Shown: positions 40,991 through 49,358 of the stretch, in pieces
How positions within the stretch are numbered: position 1 is the first letter of the stretch
Layout: the number at the start of each line of letters is the position of its first letter
Assembly: GCF_024171955.1 (NCBI RefSeq)
Contig: NZ_JAMTCS010000009.1
Coordinates: forward strand, 1-64,000
Source of the DNA: Promicromonospora thailandica
GTDB taxonomy: Bacteria; Actinomycetota; Actinomycetes; Actinomycetales; Cellulomonadaceae
Length of the DNA stretch: 64,000 nucleotides
Direction: 5' to 3'
Notes under the pieces: model-generated
Told to the model about the DNA's origin: nothing
Seen by the model: the letters and a program-made list of their open reading frames with translations, nothing else
Database searches by the model: none
Position numbers and translations under genes: made by a program

Positions 40991-42139
40991 TCAGTAGCGC
41001 AGTGCCGACAGGTAGCCGAGGCTCGTGCACGCGGACGTCACGCCGTCCGGCGTCGGCTGGTCGTGCTCGGTGAACCCGTAGCGGACGCCGGCCGACGGGG
41101 CGGCGGCGAAGATCGCGGCGAAGTCGATGGTCCCGGCGCCGACGTCGGCGAAGGAGCCGTCCTCCGCGATGTCCTTGAGGTGCAGCAGCTCGAACCGGCC
41201 CGGGTACCGCTCGAACAGGTCCGTGGCGTGCGTGTCCGTGCTGGCCGCCCAGTACACGTCGAGCTCCATGGTCACGAACGCGGGGTTCGTCTCGCGGACC
41301 AGCACGTCGTACCCGGTGACGCCGTCCTCGGCCGTCTCGAACTCGAAACCGTGGTTGTGGTACGCGACCCGGATGCCCTCGGGCGCCAGCCGCTCGCCCG
41401 CCTCGTTCAGGAGCGCGGCCGTGCGGGAGTAGTCCTGGAGGTCCCACGCGTCCGAGCCGGACACGCGCACGTACCGCGCCCCGATCGCGTGCGCCTCGGC
41501 GGCCACCAGGTCGAGGTCGTGCTCCAGGTTCGCCAGGCTCACGCCGAGGGACGGCACCGTCAGGCCCGCCTCCCGCGTGAGCGGCGCCAGCCCGGCCGCC
41601 GGGTAGCCGTAGAAGTTGCCGGCGCTGCCCGAGGGCTCGATGTTCCGGAAGCCGCACGCGGCCAGCGCCCCGAGCGTCCCGGCGGCGTCGGTGGGCATGG
41701 TCGCGCGGACCGTGTACCCCACCAGGCCGATCGCGGACAGGTCGACCGACCGCCGCCCGGTGACCGGGTGGGGGCGGCCGACGGCGGAGCCCGCGGCGGC
41801 GCGGACCACGTCCCGGCGCTCGCCGCGGGTCAGGACCCCGTCGTGCACCAGGTCCCGGGTCACCGAGTCGACCGTCCGGACGAACCGGCCGTGCGTCGTG
41901 AACGGCGCCCCGGCCATGATCTGGTCCATGACGGTGCAGCCGCCGCCGGTGTCGCGGTTCGGCACGCCGGAGTCGGACGCGGCGCCGAACCAGACCGTGG
42001 CCGCGCTGGTCCAGCCGTAGGGGCAGGCGTCCGCCTGCGCCGTCGCGGACGGGGCCAGCAGCGGGAGCGACAGCGCGGCGGCCAGCGCGGCCGCGAGCCA
42101 CTGCCGGGTCGCGCGTGGGGAACGGGTAGTGCGTTTCAT
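40991..42139 (-). CDS. exported sugar isomerase/epimerase-like TIM-barrel protein
   Basis: This 382-residue protein has a signal peptide (WLAAALAAALSLPLLAPSA, cleaved near TAQA). About 95 residues of unassigned sequence follow (PYGWTSAATVWFGAASDSG ... GRPHPVTGRRS). The rest is a xylose-isomerase-like AP_endonuc_2 TIM barrel with YHNHGFEF, MELDVYW, LLHLKDIAED and YGFTEHDQP, which provide the usual metal-binding Glu/Asp/His/Glu. Relatives act on keto-inositols or catalyse beta-elimination of 3-keto-glycosides. Export is unusual for the fold and fits extracellular glycoside processing alongside its two operon neighbours (gaps of 49 and 52 bp). Confidence 0.85.
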   Translation of the reverse strand: MKRTTRSPRATRQWLAAALAAALSLPLLAPSATAQADACPYGWTSAATVWFGAASDSGVPNRDTGGGCTVMDQIMAGAPFTTHGRFVRTVDSVTRDLVHDGVLTRGERRDVVRAAAGSAVGRPHPVTGRRSVDLSAIGLVGYTVRATMPTDAAGTLGALAACGFRNIEPSGSAGNFYGYPAAGLAPLTREAGLTVPSLGVSLANLEHDLDLVAAEAHAIGARYVRVSGSDAWDLQDYSRTAALLNEAGERLAPEGIRVAYHNHGFEFETAEDGVTGYDVLVRETNPAFVTMELDVYWAASTDTHATDLFERYPGRFELLHLKDIAEDGSFADVGAGTIDFAAIFAAAPSAGVRYGFTEHDQPTPDGVTSACTSLGYLSALRY

Positions 42140-42191
42140 CGGACGAACCTCTCCGTCGAGGGACCAGATCAGGTGGGTGGTCGGAGCCGGG

Positions 42192-45100
42192 TCAGCGGAC
42201 GGTCAGGTGGGCCGTCGTTGTGCTCCGCCGGTAGGCCGTGTCGCCGAGGTACTCGACGGACACGGGGTGGACGCCGGGCTCCAGGCCCGTGGTCGGGAGC
42301 CGGAGCCGGGCCGGGCCACGGCCGAGCGGGGCGGTGACCGACGTGTCCCCGACGGTGACCCGGACGGTGCCCGTCGGTGCCGGGCGGCCCCTGGCCCCGG
42401 TCACCTTCACCACGGCGTGCGCGTCACGGCCCGCCTCGACCGCGGGCGGCGCGAGCCGTGCGGAGACGCCCGACGCCAGGCCCTGCCGGGTGGACTCCTG
42501 CTCGGGAAGCCGCTCGATCCAGACGTTGCGGAACCGCGGGTTGAGGCCGGGGTCGCCGTGGTCCTGCAGCCGGACGTGGCCGGGCGCCGGACCCTCCTCC
42601 CGGCCGTTGCCGGTCTTGCCGTCGATCGCCACGTCGTCGTGCACGAGCTGCCCGTTCCACCACAGGGACAGGCGCGCGTCCTCGGACTTCGTGCCGTCCG
42701 GGGCGAAGCGGGCGGCGCGGAAGACGAGGTCGTACGTCTGCCACGTGCCCATGGCGGTCGCCGCGTTCACGTCCGGGGCCTTCTTCAGGTAGACCGAGCC
42801 GGCGTCGTTCGTGGCCGGCGGGTCGATGCCGAAGGACTCCAGCACCTGCACCTCGTAGCGCTCCTGGATGTAGATGCCGCTGTTGCCGCGGGCCTGGCCC
42901 GTGACGTCGTCCGCGTGCTCCGGCTGGTACCACTCGGCGTGCATCCGGAAGTCGCCGAACGTCTCCTTCGTGCGGATGTCGCCGCCGAAGGACTCCATGG
43001 AGCCGTCCGCCACCGGCCACGTCGCGGGCCCGCCGCCCACCTTCTCCCAGGCGTCGAGGTCGCCGCCGTCGAACAGCGGGACGCGCTGCGTGGGAGTGAC
43101 CGTCAGGCTGTCGAGGTTGACGTGTCCCACGTCGTCGGCGTCGTACGCGTAGGCGATCGTGTTGGCACCCTCCCTCAGCTCGACGGTCTCCGACTGGGTC
43201 GCCCACGTGGACCAGCTCACGGTGCTGTCGAGCCACACCTGCTTCTGCTTCACGCCGTTGACGTACAGGCTCATCGACCGCGGCACCGGGCTCGGGTCGG
43301 AGTTCTGGCCGCTCGCGTAGCGCAGCGCTAGATCGTGCGGCCCCGCCTCGTCGGTGCGGACGGCGAACGTGGTGCGCGCGCCCGGCTCCCAGTTGCGGTC
43401 GACGAACCCGGCGCCCGAGTACCCGGGGTGGTTGGTGTTCCAGCCGGCCCCGCCCGAGAGGTCCGCGGCCTCGGCCTCGTAGACCGGCGGCGGGGTGGAC
43501 CCGTCCGGCAGCCGGCTGAGCGTGTACCAGGCCTCGGTGCTCCACAGCTGCGTGCCGTCCTCGGCAGTGAACGGCTCCGGGGCGTGCGGGGAGTGCACGT
43601 GGACCACGCGGCCGGGGCGCAGTCCGTCGATCCCGAGCGTGACCGTGCGGCGGTCCTGCGACAGGGTGGCCGAGGTGACCTCGAGGGTCTCCTCGTCGAC
43701 CTTGGGCCCGCCGTACTGCGGTGTCGACACGTAGCGCCACTGGGCCACCGCGTACCTCTGCGCCAGGTCCTGCGCGGTCTCGTCCGACAGCGGCTTGGTG
43801 TACTCGATCTCGAACCCGCCGTCCACGGCGCGCATCTCCAGCATGTCGAACGCGCGGCTCTCGTCGAAGGTGAGCCTCTGCAGGCCGTAGCCGAGCTTCC
43901 CGGCCTGGCCCCAGTTGCCCGACCAGCCGATGCCGCCCACGTAGACGGAGCCGTCCGGGCCCACGCTCGTGCGGCTCACGCCCGACTCCAGGCCCTGCGT
44001 CATGCGGAACACGGCGCCCTGCTCCTGGCCCGCGACGTCCTCCAGGTAGACGCGCTGCAGGCCGCCGTACGTGACGTCACCGATCGCCATCTGCCCGGCG
44101 AACACGCCCTCGGTGAGGATCACGGGGTTGCTCGGCGAGTTCGAGATCTCGCCGTGCGGCATCCACAGCACCGGCTCGGTCACGGGCTGGTCGTCGTACG
44201 GGCCGTCCGGGTTGGTGTAGTGGTTCCAGAACGCGCCCTCCTGCACGCGCACCAGCTTCGACGTCGGCACGTGCATGCCCTGGTTGTCGGTGACGTACAT
44301 GCCGCCGTCCGCGCCGAAGCCGAGGCCGTTCGGGGTGCGCAGGCCGCCCGCGAGGTACTCGACCTCGCCGGTGTCCTCGTCGATCTTGAGCACCGAGCCG
44401 CGGTTCTCCACGAGCTGCGGGTCGCGCGTGGCACCGCCGGGCACCATCGCGATGCCCGTGGTGACGTAGAAGTAGCCGTCCTCGTACAGCAGGCCGAACG
44501 CGAACTCGTGGTAGTTGCCGCCGAACGGCCACGTCGCCACCTGGCGGTACTCGTCGGTGACCTCGTCGCCGTCGGTGTCCACGAGCTCGGTCAGGCCGTG
44601 CTTCTCGGAGACGTAGATCCGGCCGTCGACCACCGTCAGGCCCATCGGTTCCTGGAGCTCCTCGGCGATCTTCGTGTACGTCACGTCCTCGGCGCCTCCG
44701 CCGCCCGTCACGTTCTCCACGAGGTAGACCTCGCCGAGCACGGTCTCGCGGTCGCCACCCCAGGTGGCGATGGCCATGCGGCCGTCGGGCAGCCAGTCCA
44801 TGCCGGTGACCTGCGGCTCGAAGCCGTCCGGGCGCAGGTTCGTGAGCGTGTAGTCGGGGTGCACCTCGGTCAGCGGCAGGCCGTCGCCCGGCGACTCGGT
44901 GACGCCCTCGCACTGCTTGCGTCCCGGCGAGGTGACGCGCGTGACGTCGGCATCGGTGCTCAGCACCGTGCTCGGCACCACGGCGAACTCGTCGGCGCCC
45001 GGCGGGCGCCACTCCAGGGTGAGCCGCTGGTCGAAGTCGCCGTCGAAGTGGTCGATGCGCAGGGCGTGGTAGCCGGCCTCCAGGTCGGCCGACCCGTCCT

Positions 45101-45545
45101 TGGGCGTGGCCCCGTGCTTGCCCGGGTGGTCCACCACCAGGGTGTCGTCCAGCAGCAGTCGTCCGCCGTCGTCGCTCGTGAGCCGGAACTCGTGGGCGCC
45201 CGCCTCGGGCACGTTCAGGTAGCCGGTCACCTCGGTGACGAACCGGTCGGTCAGGCCGAAGTCCTCGGGCGTGCGCCAGTCGATCGTGGGCATCAGCCGG
45301 TCGACGTTCGGGGTCTGGCCCGGCTTGAGCGTGCAGTAGTCCTCCAGCGGCACCTGCACGTCGAAGACGCGCATCGTGACGCCGGGCTCCTGCGGCCGGG
45401 TCGGGTCGGTCGCCGCGTGCGCTGTGCCCAGGGTGCCGGCCTGGGCCGGGAGCACGGTGAGCGGTAGGGCGAGTGCGCCGAGCATCGCGGCGAGCATGCG
45501 GTGGGGCGATCTGCGTTCCGGCCTGCGTTCCGGTCTGCTGTCCAT
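42192..45545 (-). CDS. secreted PA14/propeller/CBM/DUF1080 fusion (3-keto-glycoside hydrolase-like)
   Basis: This 1117-residue exported protein has a signal peptide near residues 17-45. It then has a PA14 domain (about 55-195, with FRLTSDDGGRLLLDD), a sugar-dehydrogenase-like propeller (about 215-675, with GLTVVDGRIYVSEKHGLTEL and LRTPNGLGFGADGGMYVTDN), a CBM6/35 (about 687-818), a DUF1080/3-keto-disaccharide hydrolase domain (about 820-1008, with VPLFDGGDLDAWEKVGGG and GNSGIYIQERYEVQVLES), and a C-terminal Ig-like domain. ATG 45545 follows GGAGAGG; the longer frame to 45614 would cross the promoter. It is first in the operon, behind a LacI operator shared with the importer operon. Confidence 0.87.
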   Translation of the reverse strand: MDSRPERRPERRSPHRMLAAMLGALALPLTVLPAQAGTLGTAHAATDPTRPQEPGVTMRVFDVQVPLEDYCTLKPGQTPNVDRLMPTIDWRTPEDFGLTDRFVTEVTGYLNVPEAGAHEFRLTSDDGGRLLLDDTLVVDHPGKHGATPKDGSADLEAGYHALRIDHFDGDFDQRLTLEWRPPGADEFAVVPSTVLSTDADVTRVTSPGRKQCEGVTESPGDGLPLTEVHPDYTLTNLRPDGFEPQVTGMDWLPDGRMAIATWGGDRETVLGEVYLVENVTGGGGAEDVTYTKIAEELQEPMGLTVVDGRIYVSEKHGLTELVDTDGDEVTDEYRQVATWPFGGNYHEFAFGLLYEDGYFYVTTGIAMVPGGATRDPQLVENRGSVLKIDEDTGEVEYLAGGLRTPNGLGFGADGGMYVTDNQGMHVPTSKLVRVQEGAFWNHYTNPDGPYDDQPVTEPVLWMPHGEISNSPSNPVILTEGVFAGQMAIGDVTYGGLQRVYLEDVAGQEQGAVFRMTQGLESGVSRTSVGPDGSVYVGGIGWSGNWGQAGKLGYGLQRLTFDESRAFDMLEMRAVDGGFEIEYTKPLSDETAQDLAQRYAVAQWRYVSTPQYGGPKVDEETLEVTSATLSQDRRTVTLGIDGLRPGRVVHVHSPHAPEPFTAEDGTQLWSTEAWYTLSRLPDGSTPPPVYEAEAADLSGGAGWNTNHPGYSGAGFVDRNWEPGARTTFAVRTDEAGPHDLALRYASGQNSDPSPVPRSMSLYVNGVKQKQVWLDSTVSWSTWATQSETVELREGANTIAYAYDADDVGHVNLDSLTVTPTQRVPLFDGGDLDAWEKVGGGPATWPVADGSMESFGGDIRTKETFGDFRMHAEWYQPEHADDVTGQARGNSGIYIQERYEVQVLESFGIDPPATNDAGSVYLKKAPDVNAATAMGTWQTYDLVFRAARFAPDGTKSEDARLSLWWNGQLVHDDVAIDGKTGNGREEGPAPGHVRLQDHGDPGLNPRFRNVWIERLPEQESTRQGLASGVSARLAPPAVEAGRDAHAVVKVTGARGRPAPTGTVRVTVGDTSVTAPLGRGPARLRLPTTGLEPGVHPVSVEYLGDTAYRRSTTTAHLTVR

Positions 45546-45585
45546 GGGCCTGCCTCTCCGTCGAGGACCTTGCCTGCCGCCCGTC

Positions 45586-45614
45586 ACTATGCGGCGGGCG
45601 CAGACCCCGGACAA
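45586..45614 (-). promoter_or_regulatory. promoter of the exported glycoside operon
   Basis: On the minus strand TTGTCC and CATAGT are separated by 17 bp. The -35 element overlaps the end of the 26-bp operator, so a bound LacI protein would block RNA polymerase. Confidence 0.6.
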
Positions 45615-45635
45615 CGAGTTGCCACTTGTTGCCCC
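45610..45635. promoter_or_regulatory. shared LacI operator, glycoside operon copy
   Basis: This 26-bp sequence contains the imperfect palindrome CAACGAGT-TGCC-ACTTGTTG. The same 26 bases occur, inverted, at 47171-47196 in front of the importer operon. It lies between the exported operon and the LacI gene. The identity of two such long sites 1.5 kb apart strongly suggests a common regulator. Confidence 0.82.
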
Positions 45636-45672
45636 TGCCCAGGCGAGCCCCAGGCGCCGCCCAGCAGGACCC

Positions 45673-46710
45673 TCAGCCGCGCCGCGCGGTCGAGCCCCGC
45701 TCGACGAGCTTGGCCGGCAGCAGGGCGGGCACCGAGAGGGCGGGTGACAGGGTCGGGGACGGGTTGCGCAGCTGGTTCAGCAGCCGCTGGACGGCGAACG
45801 TGCCGAAGTGGCGCAGCGGTGCGGCGACGGTCGTCAGGGGCGGGGTGCAGAAGTCGGAGCCGAAGATGTTGTCGAAGCCGACCACGCTCACCTCGCGGGG
45901 GATGTCCACGCCCAGCCGGGTCAGCCCTCGCATGGCGCCGATCGCGACCAGGTCGTTGTACGCGACGGTCGCCGTCGCGGAGTGCGTGGTGAGCGCCTGG
46001 GCGGCCGAGAGGCCGCCGGCCAGCGTCGGCGCGAACGGGCCGAGCCGCCGGGCCCGCAGGCCGAGCTCCTGGGTCGCCTCGCGGAACGCGCGCCAGCGCA
46101 TGCCGTCCGCCCACGACGCCTCCGGTCCGGCGAGATACGTGAGCCGGGTGTGCCCGAGACCGGCCAGGTGCTCGACGGCGCGACGCATGCCCTGGGCGTT
46201 GTCGGTGATCACGCTCGGCACGTCCGTGACCACGCGGTTCATCACGACCGTCGGACGCTGCTTGGCCACGGCGCGGATGGCGGAGTCCGAGAGCCGGGAC
46301 GTGGCGAGCACGACGCCCTCGACCAGCGGCAGCGTGCGCTCCAGGGCCCGTCGCTCCGCACCGCCGGACTCGTGCGCGTCCACGACCAGCAGCGTGTAGC
46401 CCGAGTCGATGGCGGTCTTCTCGGCGCTGCGGATGATCTCGAAGAAGAACGGGTTGGTGAGGTCGGCCACGACGATCGCCAGCAGCGCGGTGCGCCCGTC
46501 GGGCAGCCCGCGGCCGATCGGGCTGGTGCGGTAACCGAGCTCGTGCGCGACCCGGCGGATGCGCTCGGCCGTCTCGGCGTTGACCCGCCCGGGGCGGGAG
46601 AACGCCCGCGAGACGGTCGAGGGAGCGACGCCGGCCACCCGGGCGACGTCGTAGATGGTCGGTCTGGCGTGAGAGGTCCCTGTTTCCCCGATTTCCCCAG
46701 TTTCGCCCAT
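45673..46710 (-). CDS. LacI-family repressor of the glycoside regulon
   Basis: This 345-residue repressor has the DNA-binding domain at about residues 18-70: PTIYDVARVAGVAPSTVSRA, FSRPGRVNAETAERIRRVAH, ELGYRTSPIGR, the last with a hinge. The periplasmic-binding-like effector domain shows LAIVVADLTNPFFFEIIRSA and VSVVGFDNIFGSDFCTPPLT. The ATG at 46710 gives a short GETG-repeat tail before the HTH. It is flanked on one side by the exported operon and on the other by the importer operon, and matching TTGCC-type sites lie upstream of all three units, including itself. The effector is unknown, probably a sugar or released product. Confidence 0.92.
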   Translation of the reverse strand: MGETGEIGETGTSHARPTIYDVARVAGVAPSTVSRAFSRPGRVNAETAERIRRVAHELGYRTSPIGRGLPDGRTALLAIVVADLTNPFFFEIIRSAEKTAIDSGYTLLVVDAHESGGAERRALERTLPLVEGVVLATSRLSDSAIRAVAKQRPTVVMNRVVTDVPSVITDNAQGMRRAVEHLAGLGHTRLTYLAGPEASWADGMRWRAFREATQELGLRARRLGPFAPTLAGGLSAAQALTTHSATATVAYNDLVAIGAMRGLTRLGVDIPREVSVVGFDNIFGSDFCTPPLTTVAAPLRHFGTFAVQRLLNQLRNPSPTLSPALSVPALLPAKLVERGSTARRG

Positions 46711-46783
46711 GCGCGGCGAGCGTACGTCGCGCGCCGGTGCGCGGCAACCATGTGCCGTGAACCCCATGGGTAGCGGCAGATCT

Positions 46784-46812
46784 TTGCCTGCCCGGCAAGA
46801 GGTGGCAACACC
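46784..46812. promoter_or_regulatory. LacI operator before lacI and the LarE-like gene
   Basis: GGCAAGAGGTGGCAACACC at 46794-46812 matches the shared operator at GGCAA-N-A-N-GTGGCAAC. An overlapping TTGCC-TGCCC-GGCAA inverted repeat lies at 46784-46798. It is in the divergent gap, 84 bp before the LacI start and right beside the TTGACT at 46813, so it could mediate autoregulation. Confidence 0.65.
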
Positions 46813-46847
46813 TTGACTGCTCAGGAGGGGCACCCTCGAATGACTGC

Positions 46848-47114
46848 ATGACGACGCCCACCGACCCGCTCGACGCGCCGGCCGACGAGGCGGTCCAGGT
46901 CGAGGCCGCGGAGAGCGAGCTGCGGCGCCTCGGCCTCGACGACATCCGCGTGCGCCACCACGGCGACCTGGCGCGCCTCGAGGCGCCCCACCACGACCTG
47001 GCAGGCATGGCGGCCGAGCCCCTGCGCGGCGAGGTGCTCCGCGCCGTCCGCTCGGCGGGCTTCCGCTCGGTGGCCGTCGACCTGGAGCCCGTCGCCGACC
47101 CGCTCGACGGCTGA
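46848..47114 (+). CDS. free-standing LarE C-terminal domain (likely gene remnant)
   Basis: This 88-residue protein matches only the C-terminal end of LarE, the sulfur transferase that builds the nickel-pincer cofactor: ESELRRLGLDDIRVRHHGDL, then ARLEAPHHDLAGM, and RSAGFRSVAVDLEP. The PP-loop ATPase half is missing. The usual C-terminal GYRSGSLN is replaced by a diverged tail. TTGACT and TCGAAT spaced by 17 bp would start RNA at the ATG, giving a leaderless message. It is either a truncated relic or a repurposed small domain. No larB or larC is in the window. Confidence 0.65.
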   Translation: MTTPTDPLDAPADEAVQVEAAESELRRLGLDDIRVRHHGDLARLEAPHHDLAGMAAEPLRGEVLRAVRSAGFRSVAVDLEPVADPLDG

Positions 47115-47170
47115 CCGGGCGCCGCGGCAACCCGGTGCCGCCGTCGGCTCGCGGGGCCCGGCGCGGCGGC

Positions 47171-47196
47171 GGGGCAACAAGTGGCAACTCGTTGTC
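47171..47196. promoter_or_regulatory. shared LacI operator, importer operon copy
   Basis: GGGGCAACAAGTGGCAACTC followed by GTTGTC is the exact inverse of the site at 45610-45635. It overlaps the -35 element of the importer promoter, so binding would repress. Confidence 0.82.
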
Positions 47197-47220
47197 GGGC
47201 ACCGGTGCGGCTCATAGTGT
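47192..47220 (+). promoter_or_regulatory. promoter of the importer operon
   Basis: TTGTCG and TAGTGT are separated by 17 bp. Transcription would begin near 47227 and produce an untranslated leader of about 150 bases before the permease ATG. The -35 box overlaps the LacI operator. Confidence 0.6.
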
Positions 47221-47375
47221 CCGTTCGTGACACGCAGCCCCACCGGCGGGGCTGCTGACCTGCTCTCCCGACCGGCGCTTCCCGGACGACGACGTCCGGC
47301 GCGCCCTGACCCGCTGCCCCACGCACGGTGACCCGGACCACGACCCGGAAAGAGCGAGCTATGGAGGAACCCGCC

Positions 47376-48251
47376 ATGGTGACCACCCAGGAGGCCCGGC
47401 CCACGCCGCCGTCCGCCCGCGGGCCGCGGCCCCGGACCACCAGGGCGGCCGGGACGCCCGGGAGCAGGGCGCTCACGCTGCTCGCCGAGTCCTGGCGGCC
47501 TGTCGCGGTGCTGCTGGCGCTCTTCGCGCTCTGGTGGTTCGTGGCGTGGCGCGAGCTGGTCCCCGCCTACCTGGTGCCGTCACCCGGTGCCGTGGCGGAG
47601 ACGATGGCGGCGGACTGGGCGATGCTGCTGGAGCACACGTGGGTGACCACGCTGGAGACGATCGTCGGGTTCGTGCTCGCGGCCGTGATCGGGGTGGCGG
47701 CGGCCGTGCTGCTCGTCTACTCCCGCACGGCCGAGAAGTCCCTGTACCCCCTCATCCTCTTCGCCCAGGTCATCCCCAAGATCGCCATCGCGCCGATCCT
47801 CGTGGTCTGGTTCGGGTTCGGCATGACGCCGAAGATCGTCCTGGCCGTGCTCATCGCCTTCTTCCCGGTCGTCGTCTCGGCCGTGGCCGGGCTGCGGTCG
47901 GTCGACCCGGAACTGCTGGAGATGTCCGCGACCATGGGCGCCTCCCGCTGGAAGACGTTCCGCAAGATCCGGTTCCCCGGGGCCCTGCCGCAGCTCATGT
48001 CGGGCCTCAAGGTCGCGGTCACGCTCGCCGTGGTGGGCGCCGTCGTCGGCGAGTTCGTCGGGGCCGACCGCGGCCTCGGGTACGTGCTGCTGCTCGCCAG
48101 CGGCAACCTCGACGCGCCGCTGCTGTTCGCCGACCTGATCCTCATGTCGCTCATCGGCGTGGTCCTGTTCGTGCTGGTCGAGGTGCTCGAACGCCTCCTC
48201 ATCCCGTGGCACGCGTCGCGGCGCGGCAACCTCGCGCTCGCGACGGTCTGA
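47376..48251 (+). CDS. ABC permease, NMT1/SsuC type
   Basis: This 291-residue permease belongs to the sulfonate/nitrate/pyrimidine-precursor ABC importer family, with six predicted membrane segments between about residues 40 and 280. It carries the EAA-like loop ATMGASRWKTFRKIRFPGAL that docks with the ATPase. Two upstream in-frame starts exist (47328, 47361), but GGAGGAA six bases before the ATG at 47376 decides the start. It is the first gene of permease, binding protein, ATPase and Gfo/Idh/MocA. Confidence 0.9.
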   Translation: MVTTQEARPTPPSARGPRPRTTRAAGTPGSRALTLLAESWRPVAVLLALFALWWFVAWRELVPAYLVPSPGAVAETMAADWAMLLEHTWVTTLETIVGFVLAAVIGVAAAVLLVYSRTAEKSLYPLILFAQVIPKIAIAPILVVWFGFGMTPKIVLAVLIAFFPVVVSAVAGLRSVDPELLEMSATMGASRWKTFRKIRFPGALPQLMSGLKVAVTLAVVGAVVGEFVGADRGLGYVLLLASGNLDAPLLFADLILMSLIGVVLFVLVEVLERLLIPWHASRRGNLALATV

Positions 48252-48314
48252 CGGCTCGCGCCCCACTCGTACCTCCTGCCGTCACCGTGGCGGCCCGACC
48301 AGAAAGGCTCTCCC

Positions 48315-49358
48315 ATGCGTGATGCGACGAAGCAGAGGCGTGGCGGCAGGATGACGGCGTCGCTGGCCGTGGCGGGCGTCGCCCTGGCGACGGTCGCGGC
48401 CTGCGGGCAGACCGCCGGTGGTGCCCCGGGCGAGACGAACGCCGAGGGCCTGAGCGAGGTCACCGTGACCCTGAACTGGGTGCCGTACGGAGAGCACGCG
48501 CCGTTCTACCTGGGCGTGGCCGAGGGGATCTTCGAGGACGAGGGGATCGACCTGACGATCCAGCCCGGCAACGGCTCGGGCAACACGGTGCAGCAGGTCG
48601 CGCAGCGCAACACGGACTTCGGCTGGGCGGACACGCCGCCCCTGGCGAACGGCATCAGCTCGGGCATGCCGGTGCGCAGCGTCGGCGTCTTCCTGCAGAC
48701 CGGCCCCAGCTCGGTCGAGTTCTTCGACGACCAGGGCATCACCGAGCCCGCCGACCTCGTCGGCAAGACCGTGGGCGGCACGCCCGGCGACGCGATGTAC
48801 GGCACGTTCCCGGCGTGGCTGGAGATCAACGGCGTGGACCCCGACGACGTCACCGTGGTCAACGTCGACGCCGCGGGCAAGATCGCCGCGCTGATCGAGG
48901 GCAAGGTCGACGCGATCCAGGGGTTCTACCACGACCAGTCGGCGACCATCGAGAACCAGACGGGCAAGGAGGTCTCCGCGCTGCCGTTCGCCGACTTCGG
49001 CATGAACATGCTCGGCACCGGCCTGCTGGCCCACGAGTCGACCATCGACAGCGACCCGGAGCTGGTCCAGGCGATGGTGCGGGCGACGTCGAAGGCGTTC
49101 CTCGCGGCGGCCGAGGACCCGGACGCGGCGGTCGCCGCGATGGCGGCCGACGCCGAGCAGGCCCCCGACGAGGAGGTGCTCGCCGCGCAGCTCGAGGCGA
49201 CCATCGGCCTGCTCAACCTCGAGGAGGCGCCGGCGCCCGGCGTCAACACCGAGCAGCAGTGGGCCGACACGCTGACGTTCCTGACCGAGAACACCGAGTT
49301 CGAGGGGGAGCCGACGCCGGACGCCTACTGGGAGCCGTCCTTCGGGGAGGACCTGTGA
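48315..49358 (+). CDS. NMT1-type substrate-binding lipoprotein
   Basis: This 347-residue receptor has a lipoprotein signal ending ATVAACG, so it is anchored outside the membrane. The fold is NMT1/THI5/SsuA-like, with VTLNWVPYGEHAPFYLGVAE, GIFEDEGIDLTIQPGNGSG, FGWADTPPLANGI and KVDAIQGFYHDQ. This receptor family normally binds small flat or charged ligands (pyrimidines, sulfonates, nitrate, aromatic acids) rather than sugars. The ATG follows GAAAGG. Its stop overlaps the GTG of the ATPase as GTGA. Confidence 0.9.
   Translation: MRDATKQRRGGRMTASLAVAGVALATVAACGQTAGGAPGETNAEGLSEVTVTLNWVPYGEHAPFYLGVAEGIFEDEGIDLTIQPGNGSGNTVQQVAQRNTDFGWADTPPLANGISSGMPVRSVGVFLQTGPSSVEFFDDQGITEPADLVGKTVGGTPGDAMYGTFPAWLEINGVDPDDVTVVNVDAAGKIAALIEGKVDAIQGFYHDQSATIENQTGKEVSALPFADFGMNMLGTGLLAHESTIDSDPELVQAMVRATSKAFLAAAEDPDAAVAAMAADAEQAPDEEVLAAQLEATIGLLNLEEAPAPGVNTEQQWADTLTFLTENTEFEGEPTPDAYWEPSFGEDL

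Noticed and set aside
38155-41073. 972-codon plus-strand frame opposite the propeller gene
   Set aside because: It is Arg/Val/Gly-rich with no motif or ribosome site. The minus-strand gene has a signal peptide, PKD and propeller motifs.
46840-46851. three-codon frame ATG-ACT-GCA-TGA preceded by AGGAGGGG and overlapping the LarE-like start
   Set aside because: It could couple translation, but a leaderless start at 46848 explains the gene equally well, and such short frames arise by chance.
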